A DNA stretch of 64,000 nt from Nostoc desertorum CM1-VF14 (GTDB lineage Bacteria; Cyanobacteriota; Cyanobacteriia; Cyanobacteriales; Nostocaceae): NCBI GenBank assembly GCA_019359245.1, contig JAHHHR010000005.1:186001-250000 (forward strand). Direction: 5' to 3'. Both the position numbers and the translations under genes were made by a program. The notes below the pieces were generated by a model. The model saw nothing but the letters and a program-made list of their open reading frames with translations. It had not been told where the DNA came from and made no database searches. Positions 17,038 to 25,882 of the stretch are shown in pieces (the first letter of the stretch is position 1; each line of letters opens with the position of its first letter).

Positions 17038-17068
17038 TCCCTAGCCTCCTTTAAAAGGAGGCTAGGGA
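17038..17068. terminator. Perfect 15-bp palindrome, terminator-like
   Basis: TCCCTAGCCTCCTTT and its exact complement AAAGGAGGCTAGGGA are separated by one central A. It lies 18 bp beyond the stop of the phosphoesterase gene on the minus strand, so it may end that transcript, although the following bases are only weakly T-rich. The near-zero loop is unusual for a terminator, so it could also be a repeat element. Confidence 0.55.
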
Positions 17069-17086
17069 GAATCAAACCTAAGCTGA

Positions 17087-20000
17087 TTAGTTTGCTTGAG
17101 CAGAGAGGTTATCTGTACTCAAACTCGAATTTCCGAGTAGTTGGGCGCGATTTTGGCGAAGATCGGCATGGCTGCGCTCTGTTGGATAAGGCACTTTGTC
17201 GCCTTGAATGCCAGCCCAAAGTACGCGGTTGAATTTCTCAGGATCTAACTTATCTTCAACTTCAAAATAGAAGTCTTTGGTTGCTTGCGCCCACCACTGT
17301 TTGTTATGCAGAGATGGAATAGCTGTTGTCTTTTCTACATTCTTGGCTTGGCAAGCTGGTACTAATTTGGGGTCTACAGGTTCACCACACAAATTACCTG
17401 GTACAACAGCTTGATAAGGAGTAAAGTTTGGTTCTCTAGTGAATGCATCCGACATCGGTTTGGCATTGGCATCATTTATTCCTAGATAACCAATGTTTAG
17501 TAAATCTTCCATTGTCCGCACTAGGCTGACAGTGTTGTAGTTAGTGCTGACTAGGGCCTTTCGCTTAGTGTAAGGCGAGATGATATAAACTACTGAGCGA
17601 TGACTATCAACATGGTCAGGGCCGTTTTGGCAATCATCTTCTACAATAACGATCGCAGTCTCTTTCCACAGAGGAGACTTGGAGATTTTTTCCACTAGCA
17701 AGCCGACGGCATAATCATTATCAGCCATTTGCAGTGGTGCAGTATTCAAACCAGCCACAGCGTTACCGAAATCACCAAAGTGGTCGTGAGGCAAACGCAC
17801 TAGTGACAAGTTGGGCAATTCATTCCTTGCCAAATAGCTATCAATATCCCGTGCCCATTCGTTGTATAGATAAATGTCTGGTTCCTTCTGGTCGTATCCC
17901 CGAAAATAGTTGTCAGTTTTATCCAACAATACAGCTTTAGCAGCTACAGCTTGAGGAATATTATCAGCAGCAGGATTTGGAGAGATGGGGATGTAACGCG
18001 GGTTGGTGGGATCTGGTTTCGTGGGATCTGCTTGGGTAGTACTGTAGTTGCCATCAACGAAGAAACCGTAATTGCGTACAGTCTTACCAGCACGCAATGC
18101 TGCATCCCAAAGATAGCCGCCAATAGCATTTGAATTCAGTTCACCATCGCCTATTGGGGCATTTACATCCTTATTTCCAGGCAAAATAGAAGATTTACCA
18201 GAGGGATCTAACACTCCCGTTACTCGTGTATTTAATTGGGAGGGATTAGAGGAAGTTTGCGGTAGGGCAATATTGATGTTCCGGTTAACACCTTCGTAGT
18301 CGTAGGTCAGACCATTAAACCCAGCGTTGCCATAAAGTACCGACTGAGTTTTTTCAGTGTAATCAGTTGTCCTTGCATAAGTAGACCAGTTCCAGCCAAC
18401 GCCGCTTGACTCACCAGAATCATAGAAGTTATCAAAAGTCACAAAGTCAAGGGCTAACTTGTGATGGTTGGGTGAAATTGGTTGTGGGAATAGAGTTAAT
18501 GCTGGGTCGCCGTTGCCAACAGGTAAATCGCCGAGTACTTGGTCGTAGGTACGATTTTCTTTAACTACGTAGATAACGTGCTTAATTTTATCCTGTAAAA
18601 ACCTCATCGTCCGGTCAGGACGGCGATTGTAGAAACCGTTGTTTCTGTCTACCTGTTCGGAAAGCGTAGCTAAAGTGCCACCTTTGGGAATTGGAATAAC
18701 TGAGATTCCAGCTTTTTCTAAAGCCCAGGTATACTCATTTCTAAAAGTTGTGTTGCGTGCTAATCCGGCTGGTGTTGTTCGGTTAGCTGAGGGGTTGGGG
18801 CCAGAATTGCTCTTGGCATTGACAACGTATAGGTTTTGACCATCCTTACTAACGCTGACAGAATTGGGATACCAGCCAGTGGGGATACGTCCAATTACCC
18901 GACCAGATTGCAAGTCCACAACAGCAACAGCGTTCTCACCGCCGAGAGTCACGTAAAGCTGACGTTCATCTGAACTCAGCGCCACAGAGTTGGGATTTGC
19001 TCCTTTGTACCGATCGCTAGGTCGAGATAGATTGATAGTTTGGACAACGTTATTGGTATTTGTGTCAATGACTGAAACCGAATCATTATTACCGTTAGCT
19101 ACATATAGTCGCTTTTGGTCTGTCGATAGTTGCACCTTGTTTGGTTGGCTACCTACAGGGATACGGGTAATGCTTCCGGCAGTAATATTGACAGCAACCA
19201 CCTCGTTATCGCGCTGGCTGGTAACGAAGATTTTCGCTGCCGCACCGTTTTCTGCACTTTGGATGGCTACATCAAAAGGAAATTCTCCTGTTGCTATTCG
19301 ATCGCCCGGTCTAAAGAACTTAATTTCTCTGAGTACTTTACGGTTAGTAGTATCAACAATTGATATTGAGTCGTTCTCAAAATTGGCAGCCACTAAAGTT
19401 TTGCCATCTTTGCTGACATCAAGACCTGCTGCAACTGCTCCTGTTGCCACAGTTTCAGCTGGTGTGTTCTTCAACAAACCACCATCGTAGTCTGGGAAGG
19501 GCGCAGTTGAGTTGGAATTGTGATTAAGTAAAATGAAAGGAGCGTCTGGCAAGTACTCGCTGCCATTGGAGGCATAAGCATAAACGCGATCGTCAATGCC
19601 ACCTGATACATAAAAGCGTGTGCCGTCTTTTGCCCAAGCTAGCCCGTTATATGTGTTGGGAATGTTAATCTGTTGCTGCTTAACCAACTTACCGTTGCTG
19701 ACATCAAAGACAAAAACCCATTCAGCTTTTGGAGTTCTTGTAGCGCTTGGTTTGCCAGTTAATGGGTCTAAGACAGGATAAGTGAGATCGGCACCAGTAT
19801 TTTCATTCTTGAAGTTCTGGTTATAGCCACTGGTAAGCACCAGTAGAGTTTTACCATCGGGGCTGAGGGCTGTGGTTACAGCTTCGGCAGCATCAGCATT
19901 AGTGTCTGTACGCAAACCAGTCCTCAAACGTGCAAACGTTGAGCCTGGTGCTGCTGCGGGTGTAATTATTTGACCTGTAGGTAGTAATGCTCCACCTTCA

Positions 20001-20122
20001 GGTATGTTACCAACCGGGCTAGTAGGAAGCACGGCGTTAACTAACTGGATACCACTTACTACTATTGCCACTGCTACCAGCAGGCTGAGTACGAGATATC
20101 GCTTACGCTTGAAATTTTGCAT
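17087..20122 (-). CDS. YncE-like beta-propeller/phosphoesterase fusion
   Basis: A 1011-residue exported protein. After an N-terminal signal or anchor (about residues 10-30) come seven or so YVTN/YncE propeller blades (about residues 80-450), for example TLVAANFENDSISIVDTTNRKV and RLYVANGNNDSVSVIDTNTN. The C-terminal half (about 520-960) is a phosphoesterase of the phospholipase C/acid phosphatase type, with HVIYVVKENRTYDQVLGD (metal site with Glu-Asn-Arg) and IVEDDCQNGPDHVDSHR near residue 830. Such fusions are annotated as bifunctional YncE/alkaline-phosphatase-family proteins. The substrate is unknown; a role in phosphate release outside the cell fits the window's phosphorus theme but is inference. 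Confidence 0.85.
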   Translation of the reverse strand: MQNFKRKRYLVLSLLVAVAIVVSGIQLVNAVLPTSPVGNIPEGGALLPTGQIITPAAAPGSTFARLRTGLRTDTNADAAEAVTTALSPDGKTLLVLTSGYNQNFKNENTGADLTYPVLDPLTGKPSATRTPKAEWVFVFDVSNGKLVKQQQINIPNTYNGLAWAKDGTRFYVSGGIDDRVYAYASNGSEYLPDAPFILLNHNSNSTAPFPDYDGGLLKNTPAETVATGAVAAGLDVSKDGKTLVAANFENDSISIVDTTNRKVLREIKFFRPGDRIATGEFPFDVAIQSAENGAAAKIFVTSQRDNEVVAVNITAGSITRIPVGSQPNKVQLSTDQKRLYVANGNNDSVSVIDTNTNNVVQTINLSRPSDRYKGANPNSVALSSDERQLYVTLGGENAVAVVDLQSGRVIGRIPTGWYPNSVSVSKDGQNLYVVNAKSNSGPNPSANRTTPAGLARNTTFRNEYTWALEKAGISVIPIPKGGTLATLSEQVDRNNGFYNRRPDRTMRFLQDKIKHVIYVVKENRTYDQVLGDLPVGNGDPALTLFPQPISPNHHKLALDFVTFDNFYDSGESSGVGWNWSTYARTTDYTEKTQSVLYGNAGFNGLTYDYEGVNRNINIALPQTSSNPSQLNTRVTGVLDPSGKSSILPGNKDVNAPIGDGELNSNAIGGYLWDAALRAGKTVRNYGFFVDGNYSTTQADPTKPDPTNPRYIPISPNPAADNIPQAVAAKAVLLDKTDNYFRGYDQKEPDIYLYNEWARDIDSYLARNELPNLSLVRLPHDHFGDFGNAVAGLNTAPLQMADNDYAVGLLVEKISKSPLWKETAIVIVEDDCQNGPDHVDSHRSVVYIISPYTKRKALVSTNYNTVSLVRTMEDLLNIGYLGINDANAKPMSDAFTREPNFTPYQAVVPGNLCGEPVDPKLVPACQAKNVEKTTAIPSLHNKQWWAQATKDFYFEVEDKLDPEKFNRVLWAGIQGDKVPYPTERSHADLRQNRAQLLGNSSLSTDNLSAQAN

Positions 20123-20587
20123 TTTTTGTGCTTGAACATCAAACTTGTTCTTTACACAGCAAATACTGCTCTTGTTTAGTTAAGACAAAGGTAAGGTGAG
20201 GGAAAGATAAAGATTCAGATAGAAAGTTATTTGACTAGTGGCTCAAAATTGGCACTCAACAGCCCGACAGTAAGAGTATTCGCTGTAAGTATAATTAGGA
20301 TGCGTAGACGCGTCCTCTGACAGAGAAGCAAGCAGGCAAAGCGTCTGTCTGCGACACGCTGTTCGCGTTCGTAGAGAGGCGGCTAGTTAATCTTGACAAG
20401 TGACAGATGAAGAAATGCAGCATAACATCTATGACTACGCATAGGGTTGCGATGCCTGCGGTGGGCGTAGCCATCGTGATCGGTTCATTCAGCAAGAATC
20501 TCTCAACGGCTTACTGCTGACTTGTTGGCTAAATTTATGTCTATTCAATATTAGACATACACAGCGAATTATCCAATTTCTTATCGC
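20123..20587. repeat. Intergenic with REP-like palindromes
   Basis: Two repeat blocks are visible: 20298-20390 (GCGTAGACGCGTCC..., GCGTCTGTCTGCGACACGC...GTTCGCGTTCGTAG) and 20448-20480 (GGTTGCGATGCCTGCGG, GGGCGTAGCCATCG), both of the mobile-looking palindromic kind. The rest should include the promoters of two divergent genes. No ORF is supported. Confidence 0.5.
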
Positions 20588-21346
20588 ATGGAGTCGAACA
20601 TGAACCACACACTCAAGAATAAACGCGCACTCATTACCGGAGGCAGTCGCGGCATCGGAGCCGCCATCGTTATGCGTTTAGCCAATGAAGGTGCTGATGT
20701 CGCCTTCACCTATACCAGTTCGCCCGATCGGGCTAACGAGATCGTGCAGGCGGCGCAGGCACTAGGTGTCCAAGCTCTTGCCATCCAAGCTGACAGCGCG
20801 GAAGCCAGTGCAGTAGTCGGCGCTGTTGAGCGAACAGTGGCCGAATTGGGCGGCATTGATATCCTTGTCAATAATGCAGGAGTGTTCATTCTCGCCCCTA
20901 TCGATGATTTCACCCTCGCGGACTTTGATCGAACCTTCGCCATTAACGTGCGTGCCGTGTTTGTTGCGACTCAGGCCGCAGTCAAGCATATGAAAGAGGG
21001 GGGACGCATCATCAACATAGGCAGCACCAACGCCGAACGTATGCCATTTGCCGGCGGTGGTGTTTATGCCATGAGTAAATCTGCTCTGCAAGGTCTTATA
21101 CGAGGATTGGCGCATGACCTCGGACCACGCGGGATTACGATCAACAATGTGCAGCCCGGGCCAATCGATACGGATATGAATCCCTCAGACAGTGAGTTTG
21201 CACAGATACTCAAAAAGCAGTTTCTGGCGCTGCCCCGCTACGGTACTGTCGAAGAGGTTGCGGGAATGGTAGCTTATCTGGCTGGTTCTGAGGCCGGTTA
21301 CATCACCGGTGCAAACCTGATGATTGACGGAGGGTTCAGCGCATAA
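20588..21346 (+). CDS. SDR-family oxidoreductase
   Basis: A 252-residue classical short-chain dehydrogenase/reductase. NAD(P) motif TGGSRGIGAAIV at about residues 17-28; NNAG at about 93-96; the active-site Ser (INIGSTNAERM), and YAMSK with the catalytic Tyr and Lys at about 160-164; the C-terminal YITGANLMIDGGFSA is typical of FabG-like enzymes. TYTSS after the second strand suggests NADPH use. Substrate is unknown; relatives are often annotated 3-oxoacyl-ACP reductase. ATG 20588 or ATG 20600 could be the start. The gene is more GC-rich, with fewer A/T-ending codons than its neighbours, hinting at transfer. It stands alone. Confidence 0.9.
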   Translation: MESNMNHTLKNKRALITGGSRGIGAAIVMRLANEGADVAFTYTSSPDRANEIVQAAQALGVQALAIQADSAEASAVVGAVERTVAELGGIDILVNNAGVFILAPIDDFTLADFDRTFAINVRAVFVATQAAVKHMKEGGRIINIGSTNAERMPFAGGGVYAMSKSALQGLIRGLAHDLGPRGITINNVQPGPIDTDMNPSDSEFAQILKKQFLALPRYGTVEEVAGMVAYLAGSEAGYITGANLMIDGGFSA

Positions 21347-21467
21347 TTGCCGTAGGCTTTGCTGGCAGATTCCAGCAAATCAAATAATTTTGTCTAAGAC
21401 AGGTTGCTACGAACTCCGCAAAGCCTCCGCTTCCGGTCTTGTTGATAGGCGGTAAGGCGGTAGTAAG

Positions 21468-22205
21468 CTAATTAACAATCTCTTCTGGCTTCTGTAATCC
21501 AACCTGCCAGCGCAGGAATGCAGCAGTAATAGCCATGAAAGAACCCCAAACTAACGGTAACCAAACGATCGCCCAATCGCCACCTGGTAATTCTACATTC
21601 AGCCCTTCACTCAGCCAGTAAGTACCAAATCCCATCAGTAGCATAGCTGCTACAAATTTCATCGGCTTGACAGGCACTTGCTTGAGTGGAGTTCTAAACA
21701 GAAATGCAAATACAACTAAGCCAATTGCAGCAGCTAAAGCGCCACTGATGGCATCTATCCATTTGCCTCCAGCAGCGCCTAAAGTGACTACTGCGATCGC
21801 AACCTCTACACTATCTAAAAGCGCACCTTTAAATGTGGTGACTACAGCAAACCAGTTCCAGCCAGATTGATTGTCTTCTTTTGCTAGTTCTGCTTCTAGC
21901 CTGTCTTCTTTGCCACCTCCACGCTTGGGAATGCCGCCGTAGTACTTAATAATTGAGCGTGTCCATTTTTGCCCAAACAATAGCAGTAAACTGCCTGCAA
22001 CAATTCTCAGAATGTCTACAGGGATAAGCGTCAAACTTTTCCCTAAAATCAGCGAGGCAAGTATTGTTACAGCAATGCCGCTACCTGAACCAACTAGGGC
22101 GTTACGCCAACCGGCTAGCCTACCAACAACAAGGACTATGCCCAGAATCTCGACTAATTCAATTAGAGAACCAGCAAAACTAGCAAGAAAAATTTCCCAA
22201 TTCAT
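21468..22205 (-). CDS. COG4280-like multi-pass membrane protein
   Basis: A 245-residue inner-membrane protein with about six or seven helices. Two related motifs, SLIELVEILGIVLVVG (about residues 13-28) and ALLDSVEVAIAVVTLG (about 128-143), look like an internal duplication, each with acidic residues inside a helix, as seen in cation-transporter superfamilies (GDT1/TMEM165-like, LysE-like). A cytoplasmic charged loop (GKEDRLEAELAKEDN) separates the halves. It matches what I recall as COG4280, a predicted membrane protein without assigned substrate. A metal-ion transporter role is inference. Confidence 0.65.
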   Translation of the reverse strand: MNWEIFLASFAGSLIELVEILGIVLVVGRLAGWRNALVGSGSGIAVTILASLILGKSLTLIPVDILRIVAGSLLLLFGQKWTRSIIKYYGGIPKRGGGKEDRLEAELAKEDNQSGWNWFAVVTTFKGALLDSVEVAIAVVTLGAAGGKWIDAISGALAAAIGLVVFAFLFRTPLKQVPVKPMKFVAAMLLMGFGTYWLSEGLNVELPGGDWAIVWLPLVWGSFMAITAAFLRWQVGLQKPEEIVN

Positions 22206-22276
22206 AAAATTTTATACCTCTTGATTAACTAAGTACAGCTTTGCGTAAAATCGTAGCGTTTTTAATGCAAAGGGAT

Positions 22277-22413
22277 GCATTGGCATTGTCAGTCGATACA
22301 TTGACATTGTTAGTCAATACATTGGCATTGTTAGTCGATACATTGGCATTGTCAGTCAATACATTGGCATTGTCAGTCGATACATTGGTATTGTTAGTCG
22401 ATGCATTGGCATT
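22277..22413. repeat. Tandem array of 21-bp units (about 6.5 copies)
   Basis: Six full units and one half unit of a 21-bp repeat beginning CATTGGCATTGTCAGTCGAT, with C/T and A/G variation between copies. No spacers. It lies upstream of the membrane protein at 21468-22205 and is open in both strands (heptads such as LALSVDT or NANVSTD), without a credible gene. The unit length equals that of the array at 6261-6470 although the sequence differs. Confidence 0.9.
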
Positions 22414-22609
22414 GCAGGGTATTGCCAAATTTAATTCGCTACGAATTAATAAAATGTTGTACTTAAGGATTGCACTTCGGTTTCTTTACGAACGCGAACT
22501 GCGTGTCGTAACCATACGCTACGTGTAGCTTGCTTCTTTGTAGGAGTACGCTCAGTAACCAGGGACTCAAATAATTAATCTGCCTTTTACCTCCTACCTC
22601 TGTCTCCTC
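22414..22609. other. Intergenic, no gene seen
   Basis: Spacer between the 21-bp array and the iron permease gene; REP-like fragments (GCGTGTCGTAACC, GCTACGTGTAGCTTGC) are present. No ORF or terminator with a clear U-tract was found. Confidence 0.4.
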
Positions 22610-24307
22610 TTAATCAACCTCCCTTTGCAAGCTACGGCTTACTTCTATAGAAAGCCCTGTATGGCGATTTTGAAACAGCACCAATAACATGGAACTAACT
22701 GAAATCACCAGCATCACTAGTGCGCCAGCCGCAGCATTACTGTAAGAAACACTCTCAGTTGCTTTCCAAATGTGAGTAGCTAAAGTATCAAAGCCAATTG
22801 GAGCCAATAGCAATGTTACTGGTAACTCTTTAATTGCTGTCAGAAATACTAACGCTGCCCCACCCAGCACACCCGGACTGACTAGGGGCAAGGTAATTTC
22901 TCTAAAAGTTTGCCAAGAGTTTCTGCCTAAACTCCGGGCACATTCTTCTAATTGAGGATTGACTTGCAGCAGTGAACTCCGCAAAGTGCCAACAGACTGC
23001 GAAACAAATAACACTAAATAAGCAAATATCAACATTGGCAAAGTCTGATACAACCAGGGTAAGTAATTTGCTCCCCAAAATATGAGGGAAAAGGCAACTA
23101 CAATTCCAGGTAAACCAAAACCAATATAGCTACAGCGCTCAATTGCAGTAGTGATGCGACTGGGAAACCGTACCGCGAGGATTGCCACGGGTAGGGCGCA
23201 GAGTGTAGCTACTATTGCTGCCGATCCTGCCGCTATTAGTGAATCTCTAGCTAATTGCATCAGTTCTGGTACGGAAATAATTGTATCCATACTGTTACCT
23301 GTCAATCCTTGCATCAGCCAGAACAAAGTTACACCTATTGGTAAGAATAGACCAAGGCTAGTCACGGCGAAGCAAAACAAAATTGCAGGCACTTTCCAAA
23401 CACCGAGATGAAGTAATGGTGGCAGACGATAGGATTTAGTAGCATGACTGTAGTATGCTGCCCGCGATCGCGCTTTATATTCCAACCACAACAACAGCAA
23501 TACTAAACTCACTAGCATTAAAGCTAATACTGCGGCTTGATTGCGATCGAATGTGTATCTGTATTGCAGAAAAATCGCCCGCGTAAATGTATCAAATCGC
23601 ATCACTGAAATTGTGCCAAAATCTTGTAAGGCATTCAGCGCCACTAACAATCCCCCTGCCACAATTGATGGACGTAGTGCAGGTAGGGTGATGCGAAACA
23701 AGATTTCCCGTTGGTTAGAACCTAAACTTCTAGCAGCTTCCTCCATCGCTGGATCAATGCCTTGCCATCCAGCTTGGAGACTCAGCAGTAAATATGGATA
23801 AGAAAACAGAGTCAATCCTAAAATTGCTCCAGTCCAGCCGTAGATTTCTGGTAACTCTTGCACTCCAAGAGGTTCTAGCCAGAGTTGCAACAAGCTACCC
23901 TTGGGGCCAAAAGCAGCAATCAAGGCAAAACCACCTATATAGTCAGGCACTGCCAGGGGTAATGTGGTAATAATCAACCAAAATCGTCGCCAGGGTAAAT
24001 CTGTCCGCATTGTCAGAAACGCTAGTGGCACAGCGATCGCAGCTGAAAGTAAAGTGCTGGCCACAGCTAGTCCAACACTATTTAACAACACTGTGATCGT
24101 CCGGGGACGCGATACCAAAGTCAATAACTCTTTTGCGTCTACACCAGCCATTCGCATAACTAAGTAAGTTAAAGGCAGTGCGATCGCCACAGCCGTTAAT
24201 CCAGCTGGGACTAGAAGAAACAAAGGTGGACAATCGGTTTTTTTGCCTCTTTTAGAAAAATAGGCGCGGTGACGGGGTGACTCAGTGACGCTGGGGGCGA
24301 TTTTCAT
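22610..24307 (-). CDS. futB: Iron(III) ABC transporter permease
   Basis: A 565-residue inner-membrane permease with about 12 helices arranged as two fused permease halves, the usual build for FutB/FbpB/SfuB ferric-iron permeases. Each half carries an EAA-type loop: EEAARSLGSNQREILFRITLP (first half, about residues 186-206) and EECARSLGRNSWQTFREITLP (second, about 450-470), which contact the ATPase. The substrate-binding protein gene lies upstream on the same strand 211 bp away. The ATPase (FutC type) is not in this window. The first ATG is chosen; the N-terminus is polar, as expected for a cytoplasmic tail. Confidence 0.9.
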   Translation of the reverse strand: MKIAPSVTESPRHRAYFSKRGKKTDCPPLFLLVPAGLTAVAIALPLTYLVMRMAGVDAKELLTLVSRPRTITVLLNSVGLAVASTLLSAAIAVPLAFLTMRTDLPWRRFWLIITTLPLAVPDYIGGFALIAAFGPKGSLLQLWLEPLGVQELPEIYGWTGAILGLTLFSYPYLLLSLQAGWQGIDPAMEEAARSLGSNQREILFRITLPALRPSIVAGGLLVALNALQDFGTISVMRFDTFTRAIFLQYRYTFDRNQAAVLALMLVSLVLLLLWLEYKARSRAAYYSHATKSYRLPPLLHLGVWKVPAILFCFAVTSLGLFLPIGVTLFWLMQGLTGNSMDTIISVPELMQLARDSLIAAGSAAIVATLCALPVAILAVRFPSRITTAIERCSYIGFGLPGIVVAFSLIFWGANYLPWLYQTLPMLIFAYLVLFVSQSVGTLRSSLLQVNPQLEECARSLGRNSWQTFREITLPLVSPGVLGGAALVFLTAIKELPVTLLLAPIGFDTLATHIWKATESVSYSNAAAGALVMLVISVSSMLLVLFQNRHTGLSIEVSRSLQREVD

Positions 24308-24518
24308 CCTTTAGTTAATTACTTGCATGGCTTCTGATAGCGATCGAGTAGGTAGGCGAAGATGTGTGTCCTCTTCTGGCTTAGGTGCAGGAGATTTTTG
24401 ACCTCACTTCCATTTCTCTCTTCTTTTAAAAGAAAGGCTTTAAATCTTACTCCCCTTACCTTGTAGGGAAGGGGTGGGGGGTTAGGTCTGTACCGCACTC
24501 TATTGAAAACCACTATAG

Positions 24519-25529
24519 TTACAACAAACCTGCATCTTGGATTAACGAAAGCGTTCCTTTCATATCTGATAATTTGCTCAGATCAAGCTGAGGAGACTGC
24601 AACTGATTGAGTGGAATTTGCTTTTGCGATACTGGAATACCTTTCACCAAGGGATATTCATAAAACTTTTGGGTAAGGAACTTTTGCACATCTGGACTGA
24701 GCATATAGGCAACAAACTTTTCTGCATCGCTTTCTTGGTCAGTTGTATTTAGTACTGCTAAACCTGCGACATTAATCAAAGCTCCCGCATCATTGCGTGT
24801 ATGGTGGATAGCCACAGGAAAATTTGGGTCTTTTGTGGTAAATCGATATAAATAATAGTTATTCACTAACCCCAAAGCAATTTCTCCGCGTCCCAAAGCT
24901 TCAACAATGGCACTATTGCCGCTATAAGCTTTGGCATTATTAGCTTTCATTGCTTTTAACCACTCCAGGGTTTTTTGATTGCCCTCTAGGAGTCGCATTG
25001 CAGTTACGAAGGATAGAAAAGAACCGTTAGTAGGTGCCCAACCAACTTTACCTCGCCATTTTGGATTGCCCAGTTCCATTACACTTGTGGGGAGTTCGCT
25101 GGTTTTGACAAGCTTGGTGTTGTAGTCAATCACCCGTGCGCGTCCAGAAATGCCAATCCATTGACCTGCGGGAGAGCGAAATTGCGGTTCAACTTTGTTT
25201 AGTAATTGAGTAGGGAGAGTTAAAGTTCGTTTTTCCCTAGCGATCGCTCCTAAAGACCCAGCGTCTTGAGCGTAAAATATATCAGCGCGGCTATTTTTGC
25301 CTTCTTCGATGAGAGCGATCGCTAATTCTGTGGAGTCACCATAGCGTACCTCAATATTGATCCCCAAATCTTTCTTAGCTTTCTCAATCAAAGGACTCAT
25401 GATGTCCTTTTCTCGTCCTGAATAAACTGTTAGTGTTTTTGGGGTATCTGCTACCGCCATTCCAACTCCCCAGCCCAAAAACACAGCAGTAATTACACCA
25501 CAGATTTGCCGCACTTGATGTGAAATCAT
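24519..25529 (-). CDS. futA: Iron(III) ABC transporter substrate-binding protein
   Basis: A 336-residue periplasmic binding protein of the FutA/FbpA class. A signal peptide covers about residues 1-27 (ending GMAVA-DTPK). The mature protein opens TLTVYSGREKDIM, and the iron-ligating paired tyrosines are in LVNNYYLYRF (about 225-234). DIFYAQDAGSLGAI is the conserved domain-1 motif. It precedes the permease gene on the same strand and lies beside an iron-uptake porin, consistent with one iron-acquisition locus. No clear Fur box was found upstream by eye. Confidence 0.9.
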   Translation of the reverse strand: MISHQVRQICGVITAVFLGWGVGMAVADTPKTLTVYSGREKDIMSPLIEKAKKDLGINIEVRYGDSTELAIALIEEGKNSRADIFYAQDAGSLGAIAREKRTLTLPTQLLNKVEPQFRSPAGQWIGISGRARVIDYNTKLVKTSELPTSVMELGNPKWRGKVGWAPTNGSFLSFVTAMRLLEGNQKTLEWLKAMKANNAKAYSGNSAIVEALGRGEIALGLVNNYYLYRFTTKDPNFPVAIHHTRNDAGALINVAGLAVLNTTDQESDAEKFVAYMLSPDVQKFLTQKFYEYPLVKGIPVSQKQIPLNQLQSPQLDLSKLSDMKGTLSLIQDAGLL

Positions 25530-25768
25530 TGATTAGCCTCGGATTCCAGATTCAGGATTACAGGTCAATTCATCTGACCAAATTTTGTCAATATTAATCA
25601 CCTGTAAAGGATTAACCGTTGATTTTGGTAAGGATAGGTTACGTCGAAGCACTGTGCAAGTTAAATTTAGAACATCAAAAGGTTAAGAAAACTTGCTCAT
25701 GCCTTTTACTCAGAACCGAATGGCACGCTTGTAAAGCTCTAAGCTAACGTGAACGTGAGTTCGACAAA

Positions 25769-25849
25769 CCTCTCCCTGCCTTGAACTAAAGTTCAAAGCT
25801 GTCCCTCTCTGAGCCGGAGACGATTTTGCATAGTAAAATCAGGGAGAGG
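25769..25849. repeat. Branched inverted-repeat element
   Basis: An outer stem, CCTCTCCCTG (25769-25778) with CAGGGAGAGG (25840-25849), encloses two inner hairpins, TTGAAC/GTTCAA (25781-25796) and GATTTT/AAAATC (25822-25840). A T-run follows on the plus side. It lies in the gap between the porin and binding-protein genes (25530-25882), which otherwise holds no gene. Confidence 0.6.
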
Positions 25850-25882
25850 TGTTTTTGATTGAGCTTAAGCAAAGACTTTGGG

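Noticed and set aside
22225..22528. Frames through the second 21-bp array as genes
   Set aside because: Both strands are open equally through the array and neither has a start signal or homologue.
25530..25882. Fur box upstream of futA
   Set aside because: No GATAAT-type palindrome was visible, although iron regulation is likely from gene content.
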